Below, piece after piece: positions 58,801 through 62,746 of a DNA stretch of 64,000 nt. Position numbers and translations under genes: made by a program. Numbering within the stretch: position 1 is the first letter of the stretch; every line of letters begins with the position of its first letter. Below the pieces are notes generated by a model, which did not search any database, was not told the origin of the DNA, and worked only from the letters and a program-made list of their open reading frames with translations. The stretch comes from Apostichopus japonicus (lineage: Eukaryota; Echinodermata; Holothuroidea; Aspidochirotida; Stichopodidae), in assembly GCF_037975245.1 (NCBI RefSeq), contig NC_092578.1:17367821-17431820 (forward strand), read 5' to 3'.

Positions 58801-60020
58801 AGAACCATAACTATTGAAAACTTCATAGTGCCCGTTTATTTTCCAATTTAGAAAGGGGAAAACAGTCCCTCATCCCTCACATCCTCCCCCACCCTTTCTT
58901 CCTCCTGTCTTTGGATGCCGAGTCAATTTGCTGGTGATAACGTTTTTGTACCCAAGCAACATGGCAGAATGCTGTCAAATTCTCATGCAAAATGAAGGAA
59001 ATTACTTGGATTTCCCTAATCTCAATCATCTGTACCCTGGAAAAGTATCTGGATCCAATATCCACCCATGCTATGTACTGTGTACAATGCATAGAAGTAG
59101 CAAATATTATATGTACTGTACTCAATTTGTAATAGTTGCAGACTGAGTAATGTACGGTCCATTTGTACAATGTACGGTTCATTTGTACTGTGCATGGTCC
59201 ATTTGTACAATGCACGGTCCATTTTTACAATGTACGGTCCATTTGTACTATGCATGGTCCATTTGTGCAATGTACATCCAATTGTACAAATGTAGGGTCG
59301 ATTTGTACAATGCACGGACCATTTGTACAATGCACAGACCATTTGTACAATACACGGTCCATTTGTACAATGTACAGTCCATTTGCACTATGCACGGTCC
59401 ATTCGTACTATGCATTGTCCATTTGTACAGTGCACGGTCCATGTGTACTGTGCACAGACCATTTGTGCAATGTACGGTTGGTTTGTACTATATGTCCAAT
59501 CCATAAGACTAACAATTTTAAGTATATTTTATTTCATTTATCTAGATTTTGTCATATAAGTTTATATACAACTAAACAAATGTGGGTTATAAATTTGTCG
59601 CATGTCATTTTTAACAGCTTAGAGTAACCTCGAATTTTGAGTACTGTTCCTCGGATGACACTGACAATTTCTTGTTTGCTGCCCTCTAACAATTTCTTGT
59701 TTGCTGCCCTCTAAACAATAATAGTTACAGTAACTGTGACTAGAAGACTATATAGAAAGAAACAACAGAGACTTCTTTTCAGTTTTAAAAACCCTCTTTT
59801 TTCCTTTTCTTTTTTTAATCTCCTTTCTTTCTTGTTTTTGATCCAGGAGAGCATATGCGGAGTTTTTAATAAATCTTGTGCAATTGGATACACTGCATTC
59901 AAGAATATCTTTCCAATCTGGGCCTTGGGGAGGCACGCTCAGCTTTACCCCTCCTCGCCCAGGACGTTCTCAGCAGAAAGTGTCTCCGACAAGGACTGGG
60001 AAAAGATCCCCCATGTATAA
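18306..60020 (+). CDS. Oxidosqualene cyclase (lanosterol synthase family), complete 18-exon gene
   Basis: Cyclises (3S)-2,3-oxidosqualene to a tetracyclic triterpene alcohol, the first ring-forming step to sterols and triterpene saponins; family members are monotopic ER-membrane enzymes. Exons: 18306-18461, 23749-23887, 29324-29432, 30571-30692, 31480-31576, 35668-35803, 36128-36236, 37180-37298, 41545-41642, 43659-43686, 45155-45334, 46556-46711, 47931-48030, 52298-52469, 53817-53897, 54489-54659, 58382-58460, 59847-60020. All introns are GT-AG, phases agree at every junction, and the sum is 2226 nt (741 aa plus stop; human LSS is 732 aa). Residues aligned to human active-site positions: Tyr90 (Y98), Trp222 and His224 (W230, H232), Trp379 (W387), Leu436 (F444), Asp447 (D455, the proton donor), Thr448 (C456), Tyr497 (Y503), Cys528 (C533), Trp576 (W581), Phe691 (F696). 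QW motifs: QADDGHW, QLADGGW, QMEDGGW, QIDDGDW. The fold and catalytic Asp are intact, so it is very likely active. Leu436 and Thr448 depart from lanosterol synthases, so the product may be parkeol-like rather than lanosterol; that is inference. I therefore give no symbol. Confidence 0.93.
20332..20687. mobile_element. hAT-type MITE, CAGTGGCGGAGC ends, copy 1
   Basis: 356 bp with inverted ends CAGTGGCGGAGC / GCTCCGCCACTG, flanked by a perfect 8-bp duplication CTATATGG at 20324-20331 and 20688-20695. The ends and the 8-bp duplication are characteristic of the hAT superfamily. Non-coding; includes one copy of the shared palindromic module at about 20583-20636. Other copies lie at 27135-27510 and 49421-49770. 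Confidence 0.9.
23192..23240 (-). repeat. Penelope-like 3' fragment with hammerhead-like core, copy 1
   Basis: On the minus strand it reads CTCTGAAGAAGATCC, a short GATCC/GGATC hairpin, then CGAAATGTCAGGCC. This shows the order CTGANGA, stem, GAAA found in hammerhead ribozymes of Penelope-like elements. Related copies on the plus strand at 29506-29592 and 34943-35050 have changes in these core positions. Confidence 0.4.
23749..23887 (+). CDS. OSC exon 2
   Basis: Residues 53-98 plus one base. Includes the QW motif QADDGHW and [10 protein letters not shown], with Tyr90 aligned to human Y98. Acceptor TCTTTTAG|TCG, donor CCAG|GTAAAA, phase 1. Confidence 0.93.
24608..25060 (-). pseudogene. PIF/Harbinger transposase N-terminal fragment
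   Basis: Minus-strand reading gives [15 protein letters not shown], then [21 protein letters not shown], the conserved start of HARBI1-like Harbinger nucleases. The open frame extends upstream of its first Met through a basic stretch (about 24968-25060). The downstream DDE nuclease domain is missing; the frame runs into unrelated sequence after the TFMGQPL motif region. It lies antisense in OSC intron 2. Flanking DNA at about 25190-25500 is rich in TCGTG/CGTAT sub-repeats and may belong to the same element. Confidence 0.75.
25854..26012. repeat. (TAG)n / (AGT)n trinucleotide microsatellite
   Basis: About 160 bp of GTAGTAGTA with occasional GTAGAAGTA, GTAGTGGTA and GTATTAGTA variants, in OSC intron 2. 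Confidence 0.9.
26448..28704. mobile_element. Composite DNA transposon, ~2.26 kb, copy 1
   Basis: Ends CAGGCGCGTATCCAGG and CCTGGATACGCACCTG form inverted repeats. The target duplication TCTGG (26443-26447 and 28705-28709) is proven by the SINE it splits. Inside lie the complete 8-bp-duplication MITE (27135-27510), a further nested unit near 27866, and a pyrimidine-rich tract at about 28497-28655. A ~138-bp internal tandem duplication at 28161-28422 is absent from the other copy. The copy at 48297-50456 is in opposite orientation. No transposase gene. Confidence 0.88.
27135..27510. mobile_element. hAT-type MITE, CAGTGGCGGAGC ends, copy 2 (nested)
   Basis: Inverted ends CAGTGGCGGAGC / GCTCCGCCACTG, flanked by the perfect 8-bp duplication CGCGGCGG. 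Nested inside the composite element; the counterpart in the other composite copy (49421-49770) has the same flanking 8 bp in reverse complement, so nesting came before the duplication of the composite. Confidence 0.88.
28831..29095. repeat. TA/CATATA-rich simple repeat
   Basis: About 265 bp of TA runs with TATATACATCA and TATATCACA variants; the piece TATAGGTTTGTCTGATT occurs twice. It follows the SINE tail in OSC intron 2. Confidence 0.8.
29324..29432 (+). CDS. OSC exon 3
   Basis: Residues 99-134 plus two bases: [17 protein letters not shown] and the QW motif QLADGGWG. Acceptor TTTTAAG|GT, donor GGTCT|GTAAGT, phase 2. Confidence 0.93.
29506..29592 (+). repeat. Penelope-like 3' fragment, copy 2
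   Basis: AGCCTTTGAAGAAGATCCTG, then the GATCC/GGATC hairpin and GAAAACGTCAGGCCAAC, followed by CTCTAGTGGATAAGCAG. Shares ~90 bp with 34943-35050. Confidence 0.45.
29657..30128. mobile_element. MITE, CAGGCATGAGACT ends
   Basis: 472 bp with inverted ends CAGGCATGAGACT / AGTCTCATCCCTG and matching 6-bp flanks TTGAAA (29651-29656 and 30129-30134). The interior has a (TTTA)n tract at about 29740-29812. Truncated relatives occur at 41011-41145 and 56020-56174. Confidence 0.75.
30571..30692 (+). CDS. OSC exon 4
   Basis: Residues 135-175 plus one base, [16 protein letters not shown] and the following helix; equivalent to the [11 protein letters not shown] segment of human LSS. Acceptor GGAACAG|GC, donor CATG|GTAACA, phase 1. 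Confidence 0.93.
31480..31576 (+). CDS. OSC exon 5
   Basis: Residues 176-207 plus two bases: [18 protein letters not shown] and the LFPELW end. Acceptor TTTGTAG|GT, donor CTATG|GTGAGT, phase 2. Confidence 0.93.
33645..34250. mobile_element. hAT-like non-autonomous element
   Basis: 606 bp with imperfect inverted ends CAGAGATGCCAAGGTCA / TGACTTGGCAGCACTG and a matching flank ATGTAAT on both sides (7 bp, possibly a degraded 8-bp duplication). Includes one copy of the shared palindromic module at about 33711-33763. Non-coding. Confidence 0.65.
34943..35050 (+). repeat. Penelope-like 3' fragment, copy 3
   Basis: AGCCTTTGAAGAAGATCCTG to GGATAAGCAGTTTGCTAAC, closely matching 29506-29592; the GAAA box has decayed to CAAA. 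Confidence 0.45.
35668..35803 (+). CDS. OSC exon 6
   Basis: Residues 208-253: [15 protein letters not shown] then [15 protein letters not shown]. Trp222 and His224 align to W230 and H232, which stabilise cationic intermediates. Acceptor CCTGTAG|GT, donor AAAG|GTCGGT, phase 0. Confidence 0.93.
36128..36236 (+). CDS. OSC exon 7
   Basis: Residues 254-289 plus one base: [18 protein letters not shown] and [13 protein letters not shown], matching the ELYVEDFASIDW region of human LSS. Acceptor TCGAAAG|GAA, donor TTCG|GTAAAG, phase 1. Confidence 0.92.
36247..36566 (-). mobile_element. tRNA-derived SINE with LINE-like tail, copy 1
   Basis: Minus strand: tRNA-like head with A box (GTGGCCAATTGGTTTAAGGT) and a decayed B box, a body with GGTACCTGTGAGGTAACTTG, and a tail GTAAAGTGCTTTGAGACC...AAAGCGCTATATAAA, ending in (TTA)n. 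The plus-strand counterpart is at 52502-52818. Lies just after exon 7. Confidence 0.85.
37180..37298 (+). CDS. OSC exon 8
   Basis: Residues 290-329: [18 protein letters not shown] and the FISIGP end. Acceptor TATCACAG|GG, donor GGGCCA|GTAAGT, phase 0. Confidence 0.93.
37488..40649. repeat. ~73-bp tandem repeat, split by a transposon
   Basis: Unit TTCAACTTCTTTAGACTACT...TTGGTTATAAAGTA, about five copies at 37488-37839 and about five at 40277-40649. The element at 37840-40276 sits between them and its 8-bp duplication is part of the unit, so this was one array before insertion. In OSC intron 8. Confidence 0.9.
37840..40276. mobile_element. 2.4-kb DNA transposon, perfect 27-bp TIR, 8-bp duplication
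   Basis: The left end begins CACTGATCTGTACACTAACT and the right end is the exact reverse complement over 27 bp. A further subterminal match (CTGTGAAGCYACCGGAAGT) follows on both sides. Flanks are GTTATAAA on both sides (37832-37839 and 40277-40284). An 8-bp duplication fits hAT, P or Merlin elements; the CACTG ends do not decide. The interior has degenerate ~230-bp repeats around 38540-38980 containing CAATG(T/C)TTCTGGTGGTTAAAA and no recognisable transposase. Confidence 0.9.
41011..41365. repeat. Block duplicated with 56020-56400
   Basis: Starts with a short CAGGCATGAGCTTTTT / AGGCTCATCCCTG MITE relative (41011-41145) and continues for ~220 bp of matching non-MITE sequence (GAGAAGATTTTAAAAAG to GTCATCAAATTTTATT). 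The same block in the same order lies in intron 16, so part of intron 8 was copied to intron 16 or the reverse. Confidence 0.8.
41545..41642 (+). CDS. OSC exon 9
   Basis: Residues 330-361 plus two bases: [18 protein letters not shown] then [12 protein letters not shown]. Acceptor TTCTAACAG|ATC. The correct donor ATCTG|GTGAGT is the first of a series of near-identical donors; it is chosen because the next exon supplies the G completing Trp362. Any later donor adds 30-nt units with an in-frame TGA. Confidence 0.92.
41617..43205. repeat. ~30-bp minisatellite made from the exon 9 / intron 9 junction, about 50 units
   Basis: Unit GTGGATAGGGTCTATGACTA + CATCTGGTGA + G..., 30 bp, repeated almost without change from the end of exon 9 to about 43135. 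The first unit is the real end of exon 9 with its donor, so every unit carries coding sequence for VDRVYDYIW and a GTGAGT 5' splice site. Three units (near 41724, 41850 and 42455) have an extra TGTAC. At 43150-43205 a diverged, longer copy of the exon end (AAAGCATTTCTGCTACATGT...) closes the array. Long open frames over the array on both strands are products of the 30-nt period, not genes. Confidence 0.95.
43659..43686 (+). CDS. OSC exon 10, 28-nt microexon
   Basis: Supplies the last base of Trp362 and residues 363-371, MGRDGVNMQ, equivalent to MGLDGMKMQ in human LSS. Acceptor TTCGTTAG|G, donor ATGCAG|GTTTGT, phase 0. Omitting it would break the frame. Confidence 0.9.
43693..44190. repeat. 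Three ~158-bp tandem copies in intron 10
   Basis: Copies begin TTTTGTTGGAATCCAA at about 43697, 43856 and 44015 and end with a ACCCCCTCCTCCCTCCCCCA-type tract. The third copy is the most diverged. Shorter repeats with CTGAGTCATAAGT follow at 44450-44830. Confidence 0.8.
45155..45334 (+). CDS. OSC exon 11
   Basis: Residues 372-431: [18 protein letters not shown] to YYRQYNK. Trp379 aligns to human W387. Acceptor TCCTCAG|GGT, donor AACAAA|GTAATT (a weaker donor), phase 0. Confidence 0.93.
45879..46255. mobile_element. TTAA-type MITE, copy 2
   Basis: Element 45883-46251 (369 bp) with inverted ends AGGGTGTGAAGACTCGC / GCGAGTCTTCAATGCCT between two TTAA tetranucleotides (45879-45882 and 46252-46255). 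The TTAA target fits Kolobok or piggyBac; the AGG ends favour Kolobok. In OSC intron 11. Confidence 0.85.
46556..46711 (+). CDS. OSC exon 12, catalytic Asp
   Basis: Residues 432-483: [20 protein letters not shown] followed by the next helix. Asp447 aligns to the proton-donating D455 of human LSS. Thr448 stands where almost all eukaryotic cyclases have Cys (C456), and Leu436 where human LSS has F444; Trp451 is Leu443. Acceptor ATAATTAG|GGA, donor GACCTG|GTAAGA, phase 0. Confidence 0.94.
47931..48030 (+). CDS. OSC exon 13
   Basis: Residues 484-516 plus one base: [18 protein letters not shown] then LLNPSEVF. Tyr497 aligns to human Y503. Acceptor TGCTCTTAG|CTT, donor TTCG|GTGAGT, phase 1. Confidence 0.93.
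48297..50456. mobile_element. Composite DNA transposon, ~2.16 kb, copy 2 (inverted)
   Basis: Ends CAGGTGCGTATCCAGG and CCTGGATACGCACCTG, with a perfect 5-bp duplication CCACT (48292-48296 and 50457-50461). In reverse orientation it matches 26448-28704 over its whole length, including the nested MITE, but lacks that copy's ~138-bp duplication. It has its own short local duplication of the palindromic module near 48896-49025. In OSC intron 13. Confidence 0.9.
49421..49770. mobile_element. hAT-type MITE, CAGTGGCGGAGC ends, copy 3 (nested)
   Basis: Inverted ends as in the other copies, with the perfect 8-bp duplication CCGCCGCG on both sides. Orthologous in position to 27135-27510 within the composite. 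Confidence 0.88.
51130..51595 (+). pseudogene. L2/CR1-like LINE 3' end
   Basis: Gives [20 protein letters not shown] then INGLAPQCI and, after frame changes, [12 protein letters not shown]: the C-terminal region of CR1/L2-type LINE proteins. The 3' tail GTAAAGCGCTTTGAAACACT...CGCCAAATAAATATCATT(TATTAT)n closely resembles the tails of the SINEs at 36247-36566 and 52502-52818. Confidence 0.82.
51940..52297. repeat. Tandem copies of the exon 14 3' splice site
   Basis: Three direct repeats of ~117 bp precede exon 14. Each contains TTTATTCAACAG followed by (G/A)TGACATCATG at 51955, 52072 and 52189; the real exon border is at 52298. After the shared start, each unit diverges from coding sequence (ATTACAT...CTGA(A/G)TATGAATT) where exon 14 continues GTGGATTACACC. 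A more distant relative (TTCATCAGGTAATATCATG) is at 51667. Confidence 0.88.
52298..52469 (+). CDS. OSC exon 14
   Basis: Residues 517-573 plus two bases: [19 protein letters not shown] to [11 protein letters not shown], a degenerate QW motif. Cys528 aligns to C533, which contacts the catalytic Asp. Acceptor TCAACAG|GT, donor GAAGG|GTAATA, phase 2. This acceptor is the last of four similar ones. Confidence 0.93.
52502..52818 (+). mobile_element. tRNA-derived SINE with LINE-like tail, copy 2
   Basis: Head GAGCGTGGTGGCCAATTGGT with A box, B box GGTTCGATTCC, a ~150-bp body, and the tail GTAAAGCGCTTTGAGACC...AAAGCGCTATATAA followed by (TTA)n-like sequence. Lies only ~30 bp after exon 14, same orientation as the gene. 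Confidence 0.88.
53817..53897 (+). CDS. OSC exon 15
   Basis: Residues 574-600 plus two bases: [17 protein letters not shown] and CMGQNYND. Trp576 aligns to human W581. Acceptor TTTTGCAG|TTC, donor GATAA|GTATGT, phase 2. Confidence 0.93.
54489..54659 (+). CDS. OSC exon 16
   Basis: Residues 601-657 plus two bases: [20 protein letters not shown] motif [11 protein letters not shown], then [17 protein letters not shown]. Acceptor ATCTGCAG|CA, donor GTGAG|GTCAGT, phase 2. The last ~19 nt are repeated at about 54851-54869 with another GT. Confidence 0.93.
54884..55625. mobile_element. Foldback (TU-like) element, 726 bp
   Basis: Element 54892-55617 with ends GGTTACATC / GATGTCACC and a perfect 8-bp duplication GTAGTCTC (54884-54891 and 55618-55625). 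The outer arms carry tandem 16-bp units TCTCTATGTTCCGACG (about five left, two to three right, inverted). The inner arms are degenerate T-rich units around TTTTTTGGACCCAA on the left and their complement (TTGGGTCCAAAAAA type) on the right, meeting near 55270. The whole element can fold into one long hairpin. No coding capacity. Confidence 0.9.
56020..56400. repeat. Block duplicated with 41011-41365
   Basis: Same MITE relative and flanking ~220 bp as in intron 8, in the same orientation. This copy has an extra ~35 bp (TCTTTTCTACCTCGGTGAC...) within the MITE part. Confidence 0.8.
56560..58310. repeat. GTT/GGT-rich low-complexity tract, split
   Basis: Degenerate GTTGTTGGTG-type sequence at 56525-56785 continues at 58133-58310; the element at 56796-58126 separates the two parts. 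On the opposite strand the first part reads as a Thr-rich frame, which I take as spurious. Confidence 0.7.
56796..58126. mobile_element. DNA transposon, CAGGGGCGTATCCAGG ends, 1331 bp
   Basis: Exact inverted ends CAGGGGCGTATCCAGG / CCTGGATACGCCCCTG with matching flanks TGATAG on both sides (6 bp, against 5 bp in the copies at 26448 and 48297). Includes the palindromic module at about 56985-57040. No transposase recognised. In OSC intron 16. Confidence 0.87.
58382..58460 (+). CDS. OSC exon 17
   Basis: Residues 658-684: [18 protein letters not shown] then the QW motif QIDDGDWPQ. Acceptor ACTGGCAG|GT, donor CCTCAG|GTGAAT, phase 0. Confidence 0.93.
59150..59490. repeat. 20-bp tandem repeat, about 17 units
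   Basis: Unit GTCCATTTGTACAATGCACG with frequent TGTAC/TGCAC/TGTAG variants, in OSC intron 17. Each unit contains a palindromic TTGTACAA. Open frames of about 100 aa across it on both strands are artefacts of the repeat. Confidence 0.93.
59847..60020 (+). CDS. OSC exon 18 (terminal)
   Basis: Residues 685-741 and stop [21 protein letters not shown] then [16 protein letters not shown] and a divergent tail ending KIPHV. Phe691 aligns to human F696. Gly698 replaces the Ser of CAISY in human LSS. Acceptor GATCCAG|GAG. Poly(A) signals AATAAA at 60045-60050 and 60074-60079. Confidence 0.93.
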   Translation, partial: ESICGVFNKSCAIGYTAFKNIFPIWALGRHAQLYPSSPRTFSAESVSDKDWEKIPHV

Positions 60021-60065
60021 CCACTTTTATAGTTTCAAAATGCAAATAAATATTCTTTTTTATTA

Positions 60066-60227
60066 AATTTTTGAATAAATCAGGGTTTTGCAATTAGTTA
60101 CACTGCATTCAAGAATATCTTTCCAAGTTGGGCTTTAAAGGGGGGGGGGGGGTGTGGTCAGCTGTCAATCTGGACATTCTCGGCAAAAAGATCGTATAAA
60201 GAGGCTGAAGAAAAAGTCCCAAACTAG
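60066..60227 (+). pseudogene. Diverged second copy of the terminal OSC exon
   Basis: After AAATCAG at 60077-60083 the sequence reads [19 protein letters not shown], a run of glycines from a 12-G tract, and a tail with QLSIWTFSA and EKVPN, then TAG at 60225-60227. This parallels [25 protein letters not shown] and EKIPHV of exon 18. It is in the phase (0) required after exon 17 and has a T-rich tract before its AG. The FNKSC part before it is frameshifted. Either a dead duplicate or an alternative last exon. Confidence 0.75.
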
Positions 60228-61419
60228 TATCAGAGGCTGATTATTTCAATGCCAGAAAATTGAATAAATTAACTGGTCGAGGTTGATTCCTTTCTCTTAT
60301 TTTCCACCTGACAAAGATTGAGTCCTTGGGCACTGCCTTATTAGTCAGTTCATCCCTGGGGAACGTCATCAGGGGGGTCGGAGCCGGGGGCACTGGGGGG
60401 ACGTGCCCCCCACCCCCATTTTTTCCCAAATAGCAAATGTGCTCTACTGGCAAATAAAATGTGCCCCTTTGATGAAGAACTGTCTTTTGGATATCTTAAG
60501 CCTTTGTTAATTTAAATATTTTATTTTTATTATTTAATTTTAGTCTGTACATGCTATTTTTTTTTAAATGGCATCCCATATCTTTTTGTAGCACAGTTAA
60601 CAATAAACAATCTCAATAAATAGTTTTGTTAGCAAACTTACACATCGTATATATTTAAGTGATATGGCCGGTGTGTATCGGTTTTATAGCATAACCAGTG
60701 TTGGTTGTGGAATGAAAAAGTGCCCCTCTGATGTTGTGCCTCCCCCCCCACTTTTTGGAAGCTTCCTACCCCCTGAACGTCATACTGGGGGGTGGAGGAA
60801 TTGGGGGCATGAAAGATATGTACGACTAATTGAAAAAGTGAGGACAGCGGACAATTGGGCCTTCATGTTATAAAATACTATCAGTGCTGCTGGGTCTAGT
60901 GGGAATGACATTTTTGCTTTATGTGCAGCACAGTGCACTGTGTAAATGAATCAGATCTCTTACAGTGCTCCGAGGCACATGTTAATTAGTATGTAACCTC
61001 GAGACTAATCAAATTAAATTGTTGAAAGTGTGCCAGAGAGATTTCTCATTTTGGTTGGTTTCTTGCTTGCTTGGTTGGTAAAATGTTCCTAATTTGTGAC
61101 AGACTTGCGCTTTTTAAACTTTTTAAACATTTTTGGCTCGCCTTTCTTTTTCATCATTTCTTTGACCTATTTGTTTGATGTGCAGTTCAACTGTTATATC
61201 TTTTTCTATATATTGCATTGCACAGGGTTCTAAGTTCATCAAATTTTTCCTGTAAGGTAAAAATCTTACCATCAATTGTGAGTTAAGACCTGTCATCAGA
61301 CTGTTTTATATTACAGCAGGTTTATGCAGAATTGAAGATTTTTGCACAATGTTTTGATTACACACTACAGAGTAACAAATATGACATCTAAGAGTTATGT
61401 ATTATTTTCGAGTTCGTGC
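60228..61419. other. 3' flank of the OSC gene
   Basis: G/C tracts near 60371-60420 and 60735-60750 and otherwise AT-rich DNA. No gene recognised. Confidence 0.5.
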
Positions 61420-62640
61420 CAAGTTACCCCCTTCTCCCTTCCCTTCTCACTCTGCCTAGCATTCTTCCCTTATCCATTCTCCCTCACTTTTCTCCTCCAT
61501 GCCCCTTATCCTCCATCCCCTTCTCCTCCATCCCCCTTCTCCTCCATCCCCCTTCACCTCCCTCCCCTTCTCCTCCATCCCCCTCTCCTCCATCCCCTTA
61601 TCCTCCATCCCCCTTCTCCTCCATCCTCTCCTCCACCCCTTCTCCATCCCCCTTCTCCTCCCTCCCCCTTCTCCATCCCCCTTCTCATTCCTCCCCTTCT
61701 CCTCCATCCCTTTCTCCTCCATCCCCTTCTCCTCCTTTCCCTTCTCCTCTATCCCCCTTATCCTCCATCCCCCTTCTCCTCCCTCCCCTTCTCCTCCCTC
61801 CCCTTCTCCTCCATCCCCCTCTCCTCCATCCCCTTATCCTCCATCCCCTTCTCCTCCATCCCCCCTCTCCTCCACCCCTTCTCCATCCCCCTTCTCCTCC
61901 CTCCCCTGTCTCCATCCCCCTTCTCATTCCTCCCCTTCTCCATCCCTTTCTCCTCCATCCCCTTCTCCTCCTTTCCCTTCTCCTCTATCCCCCTTATCCT
62001 CCATCCCCCTTCTCCTCCCTCCCCTTCTCCTCCATCCCCCTCTCCTCCATCCCCTTATCCTCCATCCCCCTTATCCTCCATCCCCCCTCTCCTCCACCCC
62101 TTCTCCATCCCCCTTCTCCTCCCTCCCCCTTCTCCACCCCCCTTCTCATTCCTCCCCTTCTCCTCCATCCCCCTCTCCTCCATCCTTTTCGCCATCCCCC
62201 TTCTTCTCCCTCCTCCCTCCCCCATCTCCATCCCCCTTCTCATTCCTCCTCTTTCCTCCAGCCCACTTCTCCTCCATCCCCTTATCCTCCAACCCCTTAC
62301 CCTCCAGCCCCTTCTCCTCCCTCCCCTTCTCCTCCTTCCCCTTCTCCATCCCCTTCTTCCTCCTCCGTCTCCTCCATCCCCTTCTCCTCCAGCCCCCTTC
62401 TCGTCCCTCCCCTTCCCCTCCATCCCACTTCTCCTCCATCCCCTTATCCTCCAACCCCCTTACCCTCCAGCCCCCTTCACCTCCATCTCCCTTCACCTCC
62501 CGCCCCGTTTTCCTCCCATTCTCCCCTTATCCTCTCTCCCTTCTCCCTCCCATTTCCTCTTATTCCTTTTCCTTCCGCTTCTCACCCTTTTCCCTTCCCC
62601 TTCTACCCTACCTGCTCCATCTTCACTTTTCACCTCTTAC
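61420..62640. repeat. 1.2-kb polypyrimidine (CTCC/TCCCC) minisatellite
   Basis: The plus strand is almost only C and T, built of variable CTCCATCCCCCTTCTCCTCC-like units with TTATCCTCCA variants. All three plus frames stay open for 380-430 codons as Ser/Pro/Leu-rich strings and the minus strand gives Gly/Arg/Glu strings; none has features of a real protein. The strand asymmetry and mirror symmetry favour triplex (H-DNA) formation. Confidence 0.93.
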
Positions 62641-62746
62641 TGATTAGTTTATTTACAATTAAATTGATTCCTACGAGTTACGAAGAACTGAATTATGGGT
62701 CTATTTGAAGTAACCGTCTCATTAACGTCAGTACATTTGTACTGAC

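Noticed and set aside
59022-59627. Cys/Thr-rich frames of 100-154 aa on both strands
   Set aside because: They are a consequence of the 20-bp tandem repeat in intron 17.
61342-62708. Open frames of 382-433 aa rich in Ser/Pro/Leu on the plus strand and Gly/Arg/Glu on the minus strand
   Set aside because: All frames are open because the tract lacks purines on one strand; composition follows the repeat.
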